From assembly GCA_963708895.1 (NCBI GenBank), contig CAVPUE010000010.1:62001-126000 (forward strand): a DNA stretch of 64,000 nt, in the 5' to 3' direction. The first letter of the stretch is position 1. The number at the start of each line of letters is the position of its first letter. The position numbers were made by a program, and so were the translations under genes. The DNA is from Bacillus_BD sp963708895 (GTDB lineage Bacteria > Bacillota > Bacilli > Bacillales > Cytobacillaceae). Below are positions 9,021 through 17,678 of this stretch, in pieces. Below the pieces are notes generated by a model that was not told the origin of the DNA, searched no databases, and was given only the letters and a program-made list of their open reading frames with translations.

Positions 9021-9123
9021 TCTCTCGCCTCCAAAAATCTTCTGCTACTCATCATACCACTATTTTTTCTCATTTTACATAAATTTTTCACTTGTTAATA
9101 TGACCAAGTACTAAGAAATATCA

Positions 9124-9154
9124 AAAAGGAGCAGGATAGAATCCCACTCCTTGT
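9124..9154 (-). terminator. sspA terminator
   Basis: An imperfect stem of AAGGAG..GGAT against ATCC..CTCCTT (about 9126-9152) is followed on the minus strand by a T-run. It lies between the end of sspA and the start of mbcS. Confidence 0.75.
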
Positions 9155-9185
9155 AGCCATTATATTTATTTATATTTATTGTTAA

Positions 9186-9386
9186 TTATTGAGGAAACCC
9201 ACCTGATAATTGTTGTTGAGCTGTTTGTACAAGACGTTTTGTAATTTCTCCACCAACTGAACCGTTAGCACGAGAAGTTGTTTCAGCACCAAGGTTTACA
9301 CCAAACTCAGAAGCAATTTCAACTTTCATTTGCTCTAAAGCTTGTTCAACTCCTGGAACTACTAGGTTGTTTGAGTTGTTTGCCAT
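9186..9386 (-). CDS. sspA: Alpha/beta-type small acid-soluble spore protein
   Basis: A 66-residue alpha/beta-type SASP that coats spore DNA and protects it from UV and heat. It shows the conserved blocks LVVPGVEQALEQMKVEIASE, including the germination-protease cleavage region EIASEFGV, and RANGSVGGEITKRLV. The ATG at 9386 follows AAGGAGGTGAA; a longer upstream reading from 9428 is not supported. A near-perfect sigma-G promoter lies upstream. The site between the acyl-CoA synthetase and thiI matches sspA of Bacillus subtilis, although members of this family are nearly interchangeable. Confidence 0.96.
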   Translation of the reverse strand: MANNSNNLVVPGVEQALEQMKVEIASEFGVNLGAETTSRANGSVGGEITKRLVQTAQQQLSGGFPQ

Positions 9387-9410
9387 GTGATCTTCACCTC
9401 CTTGTAAGTA

Positions 9411-9440
9411 TAGAATGTGTAGAATCACATAACTTCATAC
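9411..9440 (-). promoter_or_regulatory. Sigma-G promoter of sspA
   Basis: On the minus strand GTATG (9440-9436) and CATTCTA (9417-9411) are separated by exactly 18 bases. This matches the forespore sigma-G consensus (gYATR, 18 bases, cATnhTA) at every defined position. It places expression of sspA in the late forespore. Confidence 0.8.
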
Positions 9441-9524
9441 AACAACTTAACTGGTAATTCTTGCACATAACACTTCAAAAAGCAAGTTCCTAAGCGGATT
9501 TAATTGTTAATAAATTGTAAAGCC

Positions 9525-10727
9525 TTAAAATAGCTCATCAAAGGCATCAATCTTCTGTTGTGGTTTGATTACTATCGATTCAATATTTTCTACTGCTTTT
9601 TGAATATAAGGTTCAAAATCAAAATAGCTTTCATAATAGTTGACTTTTTCCCTTCTTGGCTTCGTTTTTGGTGAAGCTGGGACAAAGACCGTACAGCAAT
9701 CCTCAAATGGACGAATCGATATATCATGAGTTCCAATACTTTGAGCCATTCCAACAATTTCTGATTTATCCATCATGATCAGTGGTCTTAAAAGAGGTGT
9801 GTTTGTCACCTCGTTAATCGCATACATACTTTCAAGTGTTTGACTTGCTACTTGTCCAACACTTTCACCTGTAACAATCGCTAAGGCTTCTTGTTTTATG
9901 CGAATCGCATCTGTAATCCGGAGCATTAATCGTCTTGTTGTTGTCATCGAATAATTTTCAGGTATTTGTTTTTGAATGATTTGTTGAATTTCAGTAAACG
10001 GCACGATATGCAACATAAATTGTCCGTTGTAGCTCGCTAACTTTTCCGCTAAATCCAATACCTTTTGTTTTGAACGCTCACTTGTAAATGGTGGACTAAA
10101 GAAATGAACCCCTTCTACTTCAAGGCCTCTTTTTAAAGATAAATAGCCTGCAACAGGGCTATCAATTCCACCGGAAAGCATCAGCATTGCCTTCCCACTA
10201 GAACCTGCTGGCATCCCGCCAGGACCATAAAACGTTTGACATGAAATATAGGCCGCTTCTGATCTTATTTCAATTTGCATGTTTAAATCAGGATTTTTTA
10301 CATCCACCTTTAGATCAGGCACATTTTGTAAAATATGTGCACCAAAAGCATGATTTAGTTCATTTGTATCCAAAAAATATGTTTTATCTGCCCGTCTCGT
10401 CGTAATTTTGAAGGTTTGTCCTGAAAGATGGACTTCTTTAAAAAGATCAAGCATAGCATCTTTCATCTCATTTAAATCTTTATCCACTTTAATAACAGGA
10501 CTAAAGGATTGAATCCCGAATACACCCTTTAAACGTTCACAGATTTGTTTTCCATCTTCTCCATTTAAGATCACATAAGTTCGATCACGATTGCTTTTAA
10601 TGGATATACTTGGAAATTCATATAGAACGCCTTTTATACTATTGCTTAATTTCTCAATGAAAAGATTTCGATTTCTACCTTTCGTTGATAATTCCCCATA
10701 GCGAATTAATATCCGATCATATTTCAT
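9525..10727 (-). CDS. thiI: tRNA 4-thiouridine synthase / thiamine biosynthesis ThiI
   Basis: ThiI adenylates U8 of tRNA and transfers sulfur from a cysteine desulfurase persulfide to make 4-thiouridine. It has an N-terminal ferredoxin-like and THUMP region (residues 1-165) and a PP-loop ATPase with LMLSGGIDSPVAG near 182. The 400-residue form ends without the C-terminal rhodanese domain of enterobacterial ThiI, as usual in Bacillus. The thiolation cysteines are expected in this core, for example FEDCCTVF near 345. The ATG lies two bases after the stop of iscS, so the pair is translationally linked; B. subtilis has the same nifZ-thiI pairing. Confidence 0.96.
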   Translation of the reverse strand: MKYDRILIRYGELSTKGRNRNLFIEKLSNSIKGVLYEFPSISIKSNRDRTYVILNGEDGKQICERLKGVFGIQSFSPVIKVDKDLNEMKDAMLDLFKEVHLSGQTFKITTRRADKTYFLDTNELNHAFGAHILQNVPDLKVDVKNPDLNMQIEIRSEAAYISCQTFYGPGGMPAGSSGKAMLMLSGGIDSPVAGYLSLKRGLEVEGVHFFSPPFTSERSKQKVLDLAEKLASYNGQFMLHIVPFTEIQQIIQKQIPENYSMTTTRRLMLRITDAIRIKQEALAIVTGESVGQVASQTLESMYAINEVTNTPLLRPLIMMDKSEIVGMAQSIGTHDISIRPFEDCCTVFVPASPKTKPRREKVNYYESYFDFEPYIQKAVENIESIVIKPQQKIDAFDELF

Positions 10728-10729
10728 AT

Positions 10730-11875
10730 TTAATTCATTACCTTTCTAAGTAAATCAATCGTCTCCTCTATTCGTTTAAGAGCACTTTTTACTTCTTCCA
10801 TAGAATTGGAATACGAGAGGCTTAACCGAATTGCACTGTTTGCACGAGCACTTGGTATCCCCATTGCCGTAAGAGTATTACTTACTTTTTTTTGTTTAGA
10901 AGAACATGCTGATGTTGTGGAAACATATATTTCTTTTTCCTCAAGCGCATGAACAAGTACCTCTGCTTTGATAGGAGGTACTGAGAAATTAATAATATGT
11001 GGAGCACTTTCTTGATCAGGGGTATTCAACACGATCCCACTAATCTTCGCTAACCCGTTCTTTAATTCATTCGATATCGCTTGCAAATGATTTCGTTCAT
11101 GATGGAATTGATCCAAAATCATGCGTAATGCTTTAGCAGAACTGACAATACCAGCAACATTTTCAGTACCACATCGCAATTTACTTTCTTGGCCTCCACC
11201 ATTAAATAACGGATTTATTTTAACCCCTTCTCTAATGAATAGCAAACCTGTTCCTTTCAAACCATGAAACTTATGACTAGACATTGTACATAAATCAATA
11301 TGAGCGGACTTTAACCCAAGTGGTACTTTTCCAATTCCTTGAACATCGTCTACATGAAAGAGAATATCGGGGTAATCTGTTAACATTTTACCAATTTCTT
11401 CTATCGGTTGAATTGTACCCACCTCATTATTGACATGCATGACAGATACAAGGATGGTATCCTCTCGAATCGCTTTTTCAATGTCTCTAGCATTTACTCT
11501 TCCGTCATTCCCTGCTTCAATAATGGTTACTTCAAATCCATCATCTTCTAATGCCCTAAAGGTTTCCAGAACAGAAGCATGTTCAATGTTTGTTGTAATA
11601 AGGTGACGACCTTTATTTTTATGCGCTGCTGAAACCCCTTTGATTGCTAAATTATTCCCTTCTGTACCACCTGAAGTAAATAAAATTTCATTTGGCTTTA
11701 CTAAAAGCAATTGTGCAACTTGCGATCTTGCTTGTCTCAAAAGCTGTTCAGCTTTTCCACCAAAATTATGAAGGGATGAGGGATTTCCAAAGAAATCTGT
11801 TGAAACCTTCGTAAATGAATGTATTACTTCTGGAAATGGCTTTGTCGTTGCACTGTTATCAAAATAAATCACTTT
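10730..11875 (-). CDS. iscS: Cysteine desulfurase (NifZ/IscS type) partner of ThiI
   Basis: PLP-dependent cysteine desulfurase that produces a persulfide for ThiI. The 381-residue protein begins MIYFDNSATTKP. The PLP lysine is in MSSHKFHGLKGTG near residue 202, and the catalytic cysteine is in TTSACSSKQK near 325. It is the shorter-loop type with no scaffold genes nearby, consistent with a dedicated role in tRNA thiolation. The GTG at 11875 is chosen because AAAAGGAGC lies six bases upstream and the N-terminus then matches the family; the longer reading from 11896 does not. The leader carries hairpins described separately. Bacillus subtilis has braB upstream; here ezrA is adjacent. Confidence 0.94.
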   Translation of the reverse strand, partial: KVIYFDNSATTKPFPEVIHSFTKVSTDFFGNPSSLHNFGGKAEQLLRQARSQVAQLLLVKPNEILFTSGGTEGNNLAIKGVSAAHKNKGRHLITTNIEHASVLETFRALEDDGFEVTIIEAGNDGRVNARDIEKAIREDTILVSVMHVNNEVGTIQPIEEIGKMLTDYPDILFHVDDVQGIGKVPLGLKSAHIDLCTMSSHKFHGLKGTGLLFIREGVKINPLFNGGGQESKLRCGTENVAGIVSSAKALRMILDQFHHERNHLQAISNELKNGLAKISGIVLNTPDQESAPHIINFSVPPIKAEVLVHALEEKEIYVSTTSACSSKQKKVSNTLTAMGIPSARANSAIRLSLSYSNSMEEVKSALKRIEETIDLLRKVMN

Positions 11876-11904
11876 ATAGCTCCTTTTCTCGTACATTTAC
11901 ATTT

Positions 11905-12060
11905 TTAAAAGCTCTTTTCTCAAATTTTGTTCGTTTTGAGAAAAGAGCTGCAAGTTTAATAAGAATGCACAGAATAGCTTTTTCTACGTTAAAATCGGCC
12001 TTTGGATTTTAACAACAAACTTTAACGTAATAACCCTGTTAAATGTTAACACAATAGGGT
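11905..12060 (-). promoter_or_regulatory. Structured leader of iscS-thiI with terminator-like hairpin
   Basis: Two inverted repeats lie between the ezrA terminator and iscS. GTTAAAATC and GATTTTAAC (about 11982-12012) form a 9-bp stem. Nearer the gene, a perfect 15-bp stem (11910-11924 with 11935-11949; core CTCTTTTCTCAAA) has a 10-base loop and a short T-run on the minus strand, about 35 bases before the GTG start. It looks like an attenuator or a processed stem in the iscS mRNA leader. No known riboswitch class was recognised. Confidence 0.5.
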
Positions 12061-12084
12061 CAATTTGAAAAATAAAAATTTGCA

Positions 12085-12122
12085 AACGAAAAGGTTTGCT
12101 ATCGATAGCAAACCTTTTCGCC
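12085..12122 (-). terminator. ezrA terminator, 34-bp perfect palindrome
   Basis: Positions 12087-12120 form an uninterrupted palindrome with 17-base arms around TATCGATA. It lies directly after the ezrA stop and is flanked by T-rich sequence on the minus strand. Confidence 0.8.
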
Positions 12123-12127
12123 TGACC

Positions 12128-13825
12128 TTACACTTCGATAAGATCTTCTATTCGATTATCGATTTTCTTTAATACTCCTGGTTCCACTTTTTCAATCGCA
12201 TGTATGGCTTTTTCCAATGCCTCTTGATAATTGAAGGAACGGAAAGCTTTTTCGGCCTCTTTTAACCCCTCGGCAACGGATGGGTATCTACTTCTATATC
12301 GATTTCCATATTGAATCACTTTTTCAGCAAGTGCTACGGTTTCAAATAAATCCGTTGTGTCCTTCGTCATTTTCTCTACCGTGATCACAGCTATTTCTAA
12401 AAATTCTTGCACAATCGGGATATCAAGAGGTGTTTCATTAAGTTTCGCTATGACTTGTTCGATACTCTCTTGAGACTCTTCCACCAAGAATATATATTCC
12501 TCTGAAACACCAGGAATATTGCTTTTAGAAATCATGCGAATCGTTTCAGCAATGCTTTTCTTTAGTTCCGCAACTTTTTCACGCGCTGCTAATTCATCTT
12601 TCCTTAATGCCTGCATTTTTTCTGCAAAATCTGCTTGTTCTGTCATGATTATTTCAAGTGTCTCTTTAATCAACAACAATTCTTCCTGTAAATGAGAAAA
12701 TGCCACTTTATTATCATTCATATTACTTTCAATAAGATCAAATCTAGTATATAGCTGTTCCAAACGTTTTCTTAGTTTTTCGATGATATCCATATCTGAA
12801 TCTTGAAGATGATAACTAGATTGAATCCGAATAAATTCATCGTTTAGATCATGATTTTCGCTTCTAGCGGATTGTAACATTTCCAGTATTTCACGGTCAT
12901 TCTTTTTGATTTCATGCCTAGCTAATACTTCTTTTTCGAGTAAATCATAGAATTCATCTATCGTTTGCTTCCAACCATCTACTTTTTCTTGAACCTCTTT
13001 CATCTCAGCTTTTTCAAATTCATTCAAGCATTGTTGTAGTTCTTTTGAAATTCTTGCTTTTTCGTTTTCAATCGAGATGTGTTCTAATCGATATCCTTGT
13101 GAAATCATTTCACGATAGCCATCGTGCAATTCAACCAAAAGAGTAGGAATGATGGACTGACATTCGTTTAAAAGATTTGGAATCACATCCATATCACTTT
13201 TTGTTTTCATCGCTAATTTTTTTATGTTTAAAACAATTTCGCGTGCTGCTAAATAATTCCCATTTGTTGTATTTTCATCAAATTCGATAAACATCTTAGA
13301 TATTTTATCTAATCTGCCCTCAAGAGGCTTTTCCATTTTTCCAAATAAATAGCGATGTGCTAACAGTGTTTTTTTGCATTCACGGTACGTTTCTTTCAAT
13401 TCGTCAATCTCAAAACGATTTTTTTCTTCGCTGCCAACCAACTCTTGCAATTCGCTTAGAAGTTTATCAATGGTATCTTCCACTCTTGATAGCGTTTCAC
13501 TAATTTCTAATTGAATTTGTTTTGCTTTTTTAAAATGGTATTTGTCAATCTGTTCTTCTACATCAAAGAGTAATTCTTCAATATCTGGTAATATTGTTGA
13601 GACAACATCATCCCAAGTACTTCTCCACCGATCAAAACGTTCTTCTGTTTCACCATTCATATTTAAACGTTTGATTTTTTGCAACTCATCAAGAACAGGT
13701 CGGTTTGTAATTTCCATTTTCCATGTTTCAAGTCGATCCGTTTCTTTATAATATTTTTTTTTCATAAAAAATCCCGCTAGGAATATACAAATTAATAATG
13801 CAATTCCACCAATTATGTATTCCAA
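12128..13825 (-). CDS. ezrA: Septation ring formation regulator EzrA
   Basis: EzrA is a spectrin-like membrane protein that restrains FtsZ ring formation away from midcell and recruits PBP1. The 565-residue protein has an N-terminal membrane segment (residues 2-22, YIIGGIALLICIFLAGFF) with a cytoplasmic remainder almost entirely of long helices with heptad character. The C-terminal block SFNYQEALEKAIHAIEKVEPG is conserved in the family. The TTG at 13825 is chosen because AGGAGG sits seven bases upstream and this gives the family length; the ORF could be extended to 13891 but the extra residues are not EzrA-like. Gene order with iscS, thiI and hisJ matches Bacillus. Confidence 0.95.
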   Translation of the reverse strand: MEYIIGGIALLICIFLAGFFMKKKYYKETDRLETWKMEITNRPVLDELQKIKRLNMNGETEERFDRWRSTWDDVVSTILPDIEELLFDVEEQIDKYHFKKAKQIQLEISETLSRVEDTIDKLLSELQELVGSEEKNRFEIDELKETYRECKKTLLAHRYLFGKMEKPLEGRLDKISKMFIEFDENTTNGNYLAAREIVLNIKKLAMKTKSDMDVIPNLLNECQSIIPTLLVELHDGYREMISQGYRLEHISIENEKARISKELQQCLNEFEKAEMKEVQEKVDGWKQTIDEFYDLLEKEVLARHEIKKNDREILEMLQSARSENHDLNDEFIRIQSSYHLQDSDMDIIEKLRKRLEQLYTRFDLIESNMNDNKVAFSHLQEELLLIKETLEIIMTEQADFAEKMQALRKDELAAREKVAELKKSIAETIRMISKSNIPGVSEEYIFLVEESQESIEQVIAKLNETPLDIPIVQEFLEIAVITVEKMTKDTTDLFETVALAEKVIQYGNRYRSRYPSVAEGLKEAEKAFRSFNYQEALEKAIHAIEKVEPGVLKKIDNRIEDLIEV

Positions 13826-14188
13826 TGCAATGCCTCCTGTTTTTAACGAACCAGTTAAATAAATATATATAAAATTAGAATATGATTTCATGATTAATCA
13901 ATTTTAAAATACACTTTAATAACTATTTCTATTGCGGATTTCGAAAGATAGTCAATTAAGCCGAGAGAGTGAATCCTCTTCCTTAAGGCTCGAACATATT
14001 CTTTTCAATGTTTTTATGATAACATGTAAACGACATTTTTTGACTATTAAATTCAATTTTTTTTCGTTAACGGGTAGTAATTTATTCCAATTACAACAAA
14101 CACTTTTTTTCAACTAAAAAAACAGCATAGTTCTATTAAAACACAAAAAATTAAAAATTGTTAAAAATATGTAAGGAGATTATTAAAT
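13826..14188. other. Divergent intergenic region ezrA-hisJ
   Basis: About 360 bases without a recognised gene. It must hold the promoters of ezrA (minus) and hisJ (plus). TTGACT near 14039 could be a -35 element, but no good -10 lies at the right distance. A weak stem (AGCC..AGAG with CTCT..GGCT, about 13962-13995) is the only structure noticed. Confidence 0.4.
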
Positions 14189-14983
14189 ATGTTTAAAAAA
14201 GATGGTCATATACATACTCACTTTTGTCCGCATGGCACAAAAGATTCTTTCAGGGAATACATTGAGAAAGCCATTTCACTTGGTTTTGAGGAAATCTCAT
14301 TTACTGAACACGCCCCTCTCCCAGATGGTTTTGTTGATACAACACCTACACAGGATAGCGCGATGAGTGCCGAACAACTCGAATTATACTTTGCGGAAAT
14401 CCAATCACATAAAGAAAAGTATAAAGATAAAATAAAAATTAATTGCGGTCTTGAAGTTGATTATATTGAAGGCTATGAAAGCGAAATAAAAGAAGCTTTA
14501 AACAACATCGGTTCAAAGCTCGATGACGCTATTTTATCTGTTCATTTTTTAAAAAATGGTCAAAAATACGACTGTCTTGATTACAGCCCACAGCATTTCG
14601 AGCAAATGATTCATGAATATGGATCTATAGAAAAAGTTTATCAAAAATACTATGATACCGTTGCAGCATCGATCACAGCAGATTTGGGCTATTATAAGCC
14701 AAAACGAATCGGACATATTACGCTTGTGCATAAGTTTCAAAGTCGCTTTCCGTTTCGTGGTGATGAACGTTCGACGTTGAAGCAATTACTTAAACTTATT
14801 AAAAACCAAGGTTATTCATTAGATTATAATGGAGCAGGTACAGCTAAACCTCTTTGCCGTGAGCCATATCCTCCAGACTGGGTCATACAGGAAGCGATGA
14901 GCTTAAATATTCCGCTTGTATATGGATCTGACGCACACCAAGCAAAAGAACTTGGGCAAGGAATGGAGCAAATGATTAAATAA
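14189..14983 (+). CDS. hisJ: Histidinol-phosphatase, PHP type
   Basis: Histidinol-phosphatase of the PHP metal-dependent family, which dephosphorylates histidinol phosphate in histidine synthesis. The 264-residue protein opens with the metal motif KDGHIHTHFCPHGTKD. Further His, Glu and Asp ligands are in FTEHAPLPDGF, SVHFL and the closing GSDAHQAKELG. This standalone PHP enzyme replaces the HisB phosphatase in Bacillus. AAGGAG lies 10 bases before the ATG. It is next to ezrA and a TetR gene, away from the his operon, as in B. subtilis (hisJ/hisK). Its 3' end overlaps the end of the TetR gene by eight bases. Confidence 0.94.
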   Translation: MFKKDGHIHTHFCPHGTKDSFREYIEKAISLGFEEISFTEHAPLPDGFVDTTPTQDSAMSAEQLELYFAEIQSHKEKYKDKIKINCGLEVDYIEGYESEIKEALNNIGSKLDDAILSVHFLKNGQKYDCLDYSPQHFEQMIHEYGSIEKVYQKYYDTVAASITADLGYYKPKRIGHITLVHKFQSRFPFRGDERSTLKQLLKLIKNQGYSLDYNGAGTAKPLCREPYPPDWVIQEAMSLNIPLVYGSDAHQAKELGQGMEQMIK

Positions 14984-15602
14984 CTGTTTTTTGTACGATT
15001 GTTTTTGGTGTTAATGCACTTTCTAGCCATCGATAGATTTCTTTCAAGTATTTATCTGCAAAATATTGTTCATGTGGGAAAATATGCAAAACCTCTGAAA
15101 TATATTGACTATTAAGAAATGGCATCGATAATAAACCCTTTAACTGTAAAATAAAATAATTAATATTAATTTTATTGAATTCACGGTCTAGCATTCCTTT
15201 TTCTAAAATCTGAGTAAAATAGTATTTTTCCTTTATTGAATAGGTTGACATCATTTCACGGACGATTTGGCTGTCTACTGATAGTTCTCGTATAATAAAT
15301 CGAGCTAAGTGGCTATTTTGATAATGAAAACTCATTAAGTTTTCAACTACTTTTTTTAAGGCATGATAGGCTCCTGTGTCCAAGTCACACATACCCTTTT
15401 CTAATTCCTTTAAATAGTTTTCATAATAAGTCATAAAACAATATTCTAACAACCCTTCTTTATTTTGAAAATAGTAGGAAATGTTGGCAACGTTCACTTT
15501 TGCCTTACCAGCTATTTCTCGGATCGTTGTACCATGAAATCCTTTCGTATTGAATATAGAAATGGCAGCTTTTAGAATGGCAGCTTTAGAATTTTTTTCC
15601 AT
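14976..15602 (-). CDS. yttP: TetR-family transcriptional regulator YttP
   Basis: A 208-residue TetR regulator. The N-terminal helix-turn-helix covers residues 5-50 (AAISIFNTKGFHGTTIREIA, then VNVANISYYFQNKEGLLEYC). The C-terminal ligand domain (roughly 75-200) is variable. It has the same neighbours as yttP of Bacillus subtilis, between hisJ and ytrP. The ligand and target genes are unknown. The ATG at 15602 or the in-frame TTG one codon earlier may start it; the Shine-Dalgarno is weak (AAAGTGG). Its end overlaps the end of hisJ, so no terminator separates the two converging genes. Confidence 0.9.
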   Translation of the reverse strand: MEKNSKAAILKAAISIFNTKGFHGTTIREIAGKAKVNVANISYYFQNKEGLLEYCFMTYYENYLKELEKGMCDLDTGAYHALKKVVENLMSFHYQNSHLARFIIRELSVDSQIVREMMSTYSIKEKYYFTQILEKGMLDREFNKININYFILQLKGLLSMPFLNSQYISEVLHIFPHEQYFADKYLKEIYRWLESALTPKTIVQKTVI

Positions 15603-15736
15603 CAATAAACACCACTTTCAAATTTTGTCAAAAATTCAGACAATAGCTTATTCTACAATTCGACCTTTCTTACTTCAATCCCTTTAATAAACGCTCGACA
15701 AAAACTGAAAAATTCCCGAAATTTTCGTTGCACAAA

Positions 15737-15766
15737 ATAAAAAGGCCCTTCTCGGGGTCTTTTTAT
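15737..15766 (-). terminator. ytrP terminator
   Basis: AAAAAG-CCC against GGG-CTTTTT (15739-15764) forms a short stem with T-runs, downstream of the GGDEF gene on the minus strand. A copy of the motif CTCTTTTCTCAAA, also present before iscS, directly adjoins it at 15771-15783. Confidence 0.7.
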
Positions 15767-15801
15767 TAGGCTCTTTTCTCAAACTTTACGAAAATAGACC
15801 T

Positions 15802-17196
15802 TTATGGTTGAATCACAACTTTATCTTTTCCTGTTTCCTTTGCTCTGTATAAAGCGAAGTCTGCACGTTTGAATACTGAATTGTAAGTATCATTATCCTC
15901 TTTTTTCCAATGTGAAACACCACATGAAACCGTAATTTTTGGATTAGACTCTTCCCTCACTTTTATCACTAGTCTTTCTGCAATTTGTATCCCTGTTTCC
16001 ATCGAAACTCTTGGTAAATAGATGGCTAGTTCTTCTCCACCCCATCTAGCCCCTACGTCGGTAGAGCGAATATTCGCTTGAATAATTTGAGCAACTTGAA
16101 TAATAACGTCATCACCAATTTGATGTCCATACGTATCATTAATTGATTTGAAATCGTCAATATCGATGATGATGAAAGTTCCTTCTCCATCTATACCCAT
16201 GGACTCTTTTATTTTTTCATCCAAATAATTCCGTGAATATAATTTTGTTAAATGATCCGTGATTACCATCTTTTCAAGTTCTTCTCTTAAAATGGTATTT
16301 GTAAACGCTAATGTAGAGTGATGAATTAAAGATTTGAGTAGTTTAAACGTATCGAATGAAAAGGCATATGGGGCACTGTGTACAACAATCACAAACCCAT
16401 TTAAAATATTGGCTTGTAGCATAGGAACAGCCATGACTGATTTATAGGTAGTTGAATCATCTTCATCTAAAGGTAACTTCAAATCCCCAATAAAAATCGA
16501 TTCATGTTCTTGATTAATGCTAGCTTTTATAAAATCGATGTAGCGATTCGCTTCTTCCGTAAAAAAGAAGGCCGTACTTCCTTGCTGCACCTTTATCCCA
16601 TCTGTTTTCGAGCAATATTGAATAAATCCAACTTCTTCTGCTCCCAACGAATGGATAATTTGTTCAGTCATATATTCCATCGTTTCAGCAAGTTTCAGGC
16701 TTGAATTTAAACGTTGGCTTGTCTCATTAATAAGCTGTAGATCAGCAATTAATCGCTGTGACTGTTCATATAACTGAGCATTTTCAATCGCAATCCCGGC
16801 TGTTTTGGCAAGTAATGAAATAAACTCAACTTCACTTTTCGGAAAAATGAGTGTGTCTGGAGTAATCATTTCCAGTACTCCATAAACACCTTGTATGCCA
16901 TTTAATGGAGCATATAAAATGGTTTTTTTCTCCGATTTAGAGTCTTCGATTTGCATGGTTCCCGTTACATAGGCTTTCATAAGACTTCTATTCTTTTCAC
17001 TGTAGTCAAATTCCTTGATTGGGAGAGTTTCATATCCTTTATAATCTTGCGACAGAATGAGGTAGTGAGTAAAACTCGGATAAATTTCTCGCAATGATTC
17101 AATAATTTCATTTAAAACTGATTCCATATTGATGGCAGAATGAACCTTTTCTGTAACACGAAACAACTGCTTATAGCGGCTTTCTTCAGTTTCCAT
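15802..17196 (-). CDS. ytrP: GAF-GGDEF diguanylate cyclase YtrP
   Basis: A soluble 464-residue sensor and diguanylate cyclase that should make cyclic di-GMP. It has two GAF-like regions (about 15-155 and 165-300) and a C-terminal GGDEF domain (about 305-462). The active-site loop reads RWGGEEL, so it is probably catalytic. An inhibitory I-site RSTD lies five residues before it. No membrane segment is visible. The ATG at 17196 follows GGTGAGG. It has the same neighbours (tetR gene and rpsD) as ytrP of Bacillus subtilis. The signal sensed by the GAF domains is unknown. Confidence 0.9.
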   Translation of the reverse strand: METEESRYKQLFRVTEKVHSAINMESVLNEIIESLREIYPSFTHYLILSQDYKGYETLPIKEFDYSEKNRSLMKAYVTGTMQIEDSKSEKKTILYAPLNGIQGVYGVLEMITPDTLIFPKSEVEFISLLAKTAGIAIENAQLYEQSQRLIADLQLINETSQRLNSSLKLAETMEYMTEQIIHSLGAEEVGFIQYCSKTDGIKVQQGSTAFFFTEEANRYIDFIKASINQEHESIFIGDLKLPLDEDDSTTYKSVMAVPMLQANILNGFVIVVHSAPYAFSFDTFKLLKSLIHHSTLAFTNTILREELEKMVITDHLTKLYSRNYLDEKIKESMGIDGEGTFIIIDIDDFKSINDTYGHQIGDDVIIQVAQIIQANIRSTDVGARWGGEELAIYLPRVSMETGIQIAERLVIKVREESNPKITVSCGVSHWKKEDNDTYNSVFKRADFALYRAKETGKDKVVIQP

Positions 17197-17453
17197 GGTA
17201 ATCCTCACCTAGTTTTTGATTGCTTTCTTAAAATATAGGACTTATTTACTTGATTATACTACTATCACTAGTATTTTTGTGTAAAATTACCTAGTTTTCA
17301 CAAAAATACATATTTATTTACAATTTAAAACAGGATAGACATAGAATTAATTTCATAATTGAAATCACATTTATTGTGCTAACTGAATAAATACTCCTAC
17401 GACTCTTTCTTCTCATTTTACACAGCTTTTACCATTAATTCAATGATATATAC
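17197..17453. other. Intergenic stretch between ytrP and the rpsD promoter
   Basis: An AT-rich stretch that should hold the ytrP promoter on the minus strand. No gene, clear promoter or strong hairpin was recognised in it. Confidence 0.4.
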
Positions 17454-17483
17454 TTGACAAAGATATCTATTTAATTATATAAT
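17454..17483 (+). promoter_or_regulatory. Strong sigma-A promoter of rpsD
   Basis: A perfect TTGACA (17454-17459) and a perfect TATAAT (17478-17483) are separated by 18 bases, about 195 bases before the rpsD start. This suits a highly expressed ribosomal protein gene with a long leader. Confidence 0.85.
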
Positions 17484-17489
17484 TGCGTT

Positions 17490-17678
17490 TGTGTAAAATA
17501 TCGCAGCTTATGTGATAACTTTTTTGGATTCATTTTGTTCCTCTTACGCATTTCGTTTTTTGACGGTGTATGAGTAACCCTCTGCTGCAGGGCGAATGTA
17601 CATGATACAAAATGACCGGGAAAGAGCTCACATCTGTTTTTATTTTACAAAAATAAAAACATAGAGGAGGAGTCATTT
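17490..17678 (+). promoter_or_regulatory. rpsD leader, probable S4 autoregulatory site
   Basis: The roughly 185-base untranslated leader contains a compact GC-rich element absent from the AT-rich surroundings, including CCCTCTGCTGCAGGG (about 17578-17592). In Bacillus subtilis, ribosomal protein S4 binds a structured leader of its own mRNA and represses translation. Length, place and structure fit that, but I did not fold or align it. Confidence 0.6.

Noticed and set aside
13960..13998. Possible riboswitch upstream of hisJ
   Set aside because: The weak AGCC..GGCT stem has no recognised consensus, no T-run and large internal gaps.
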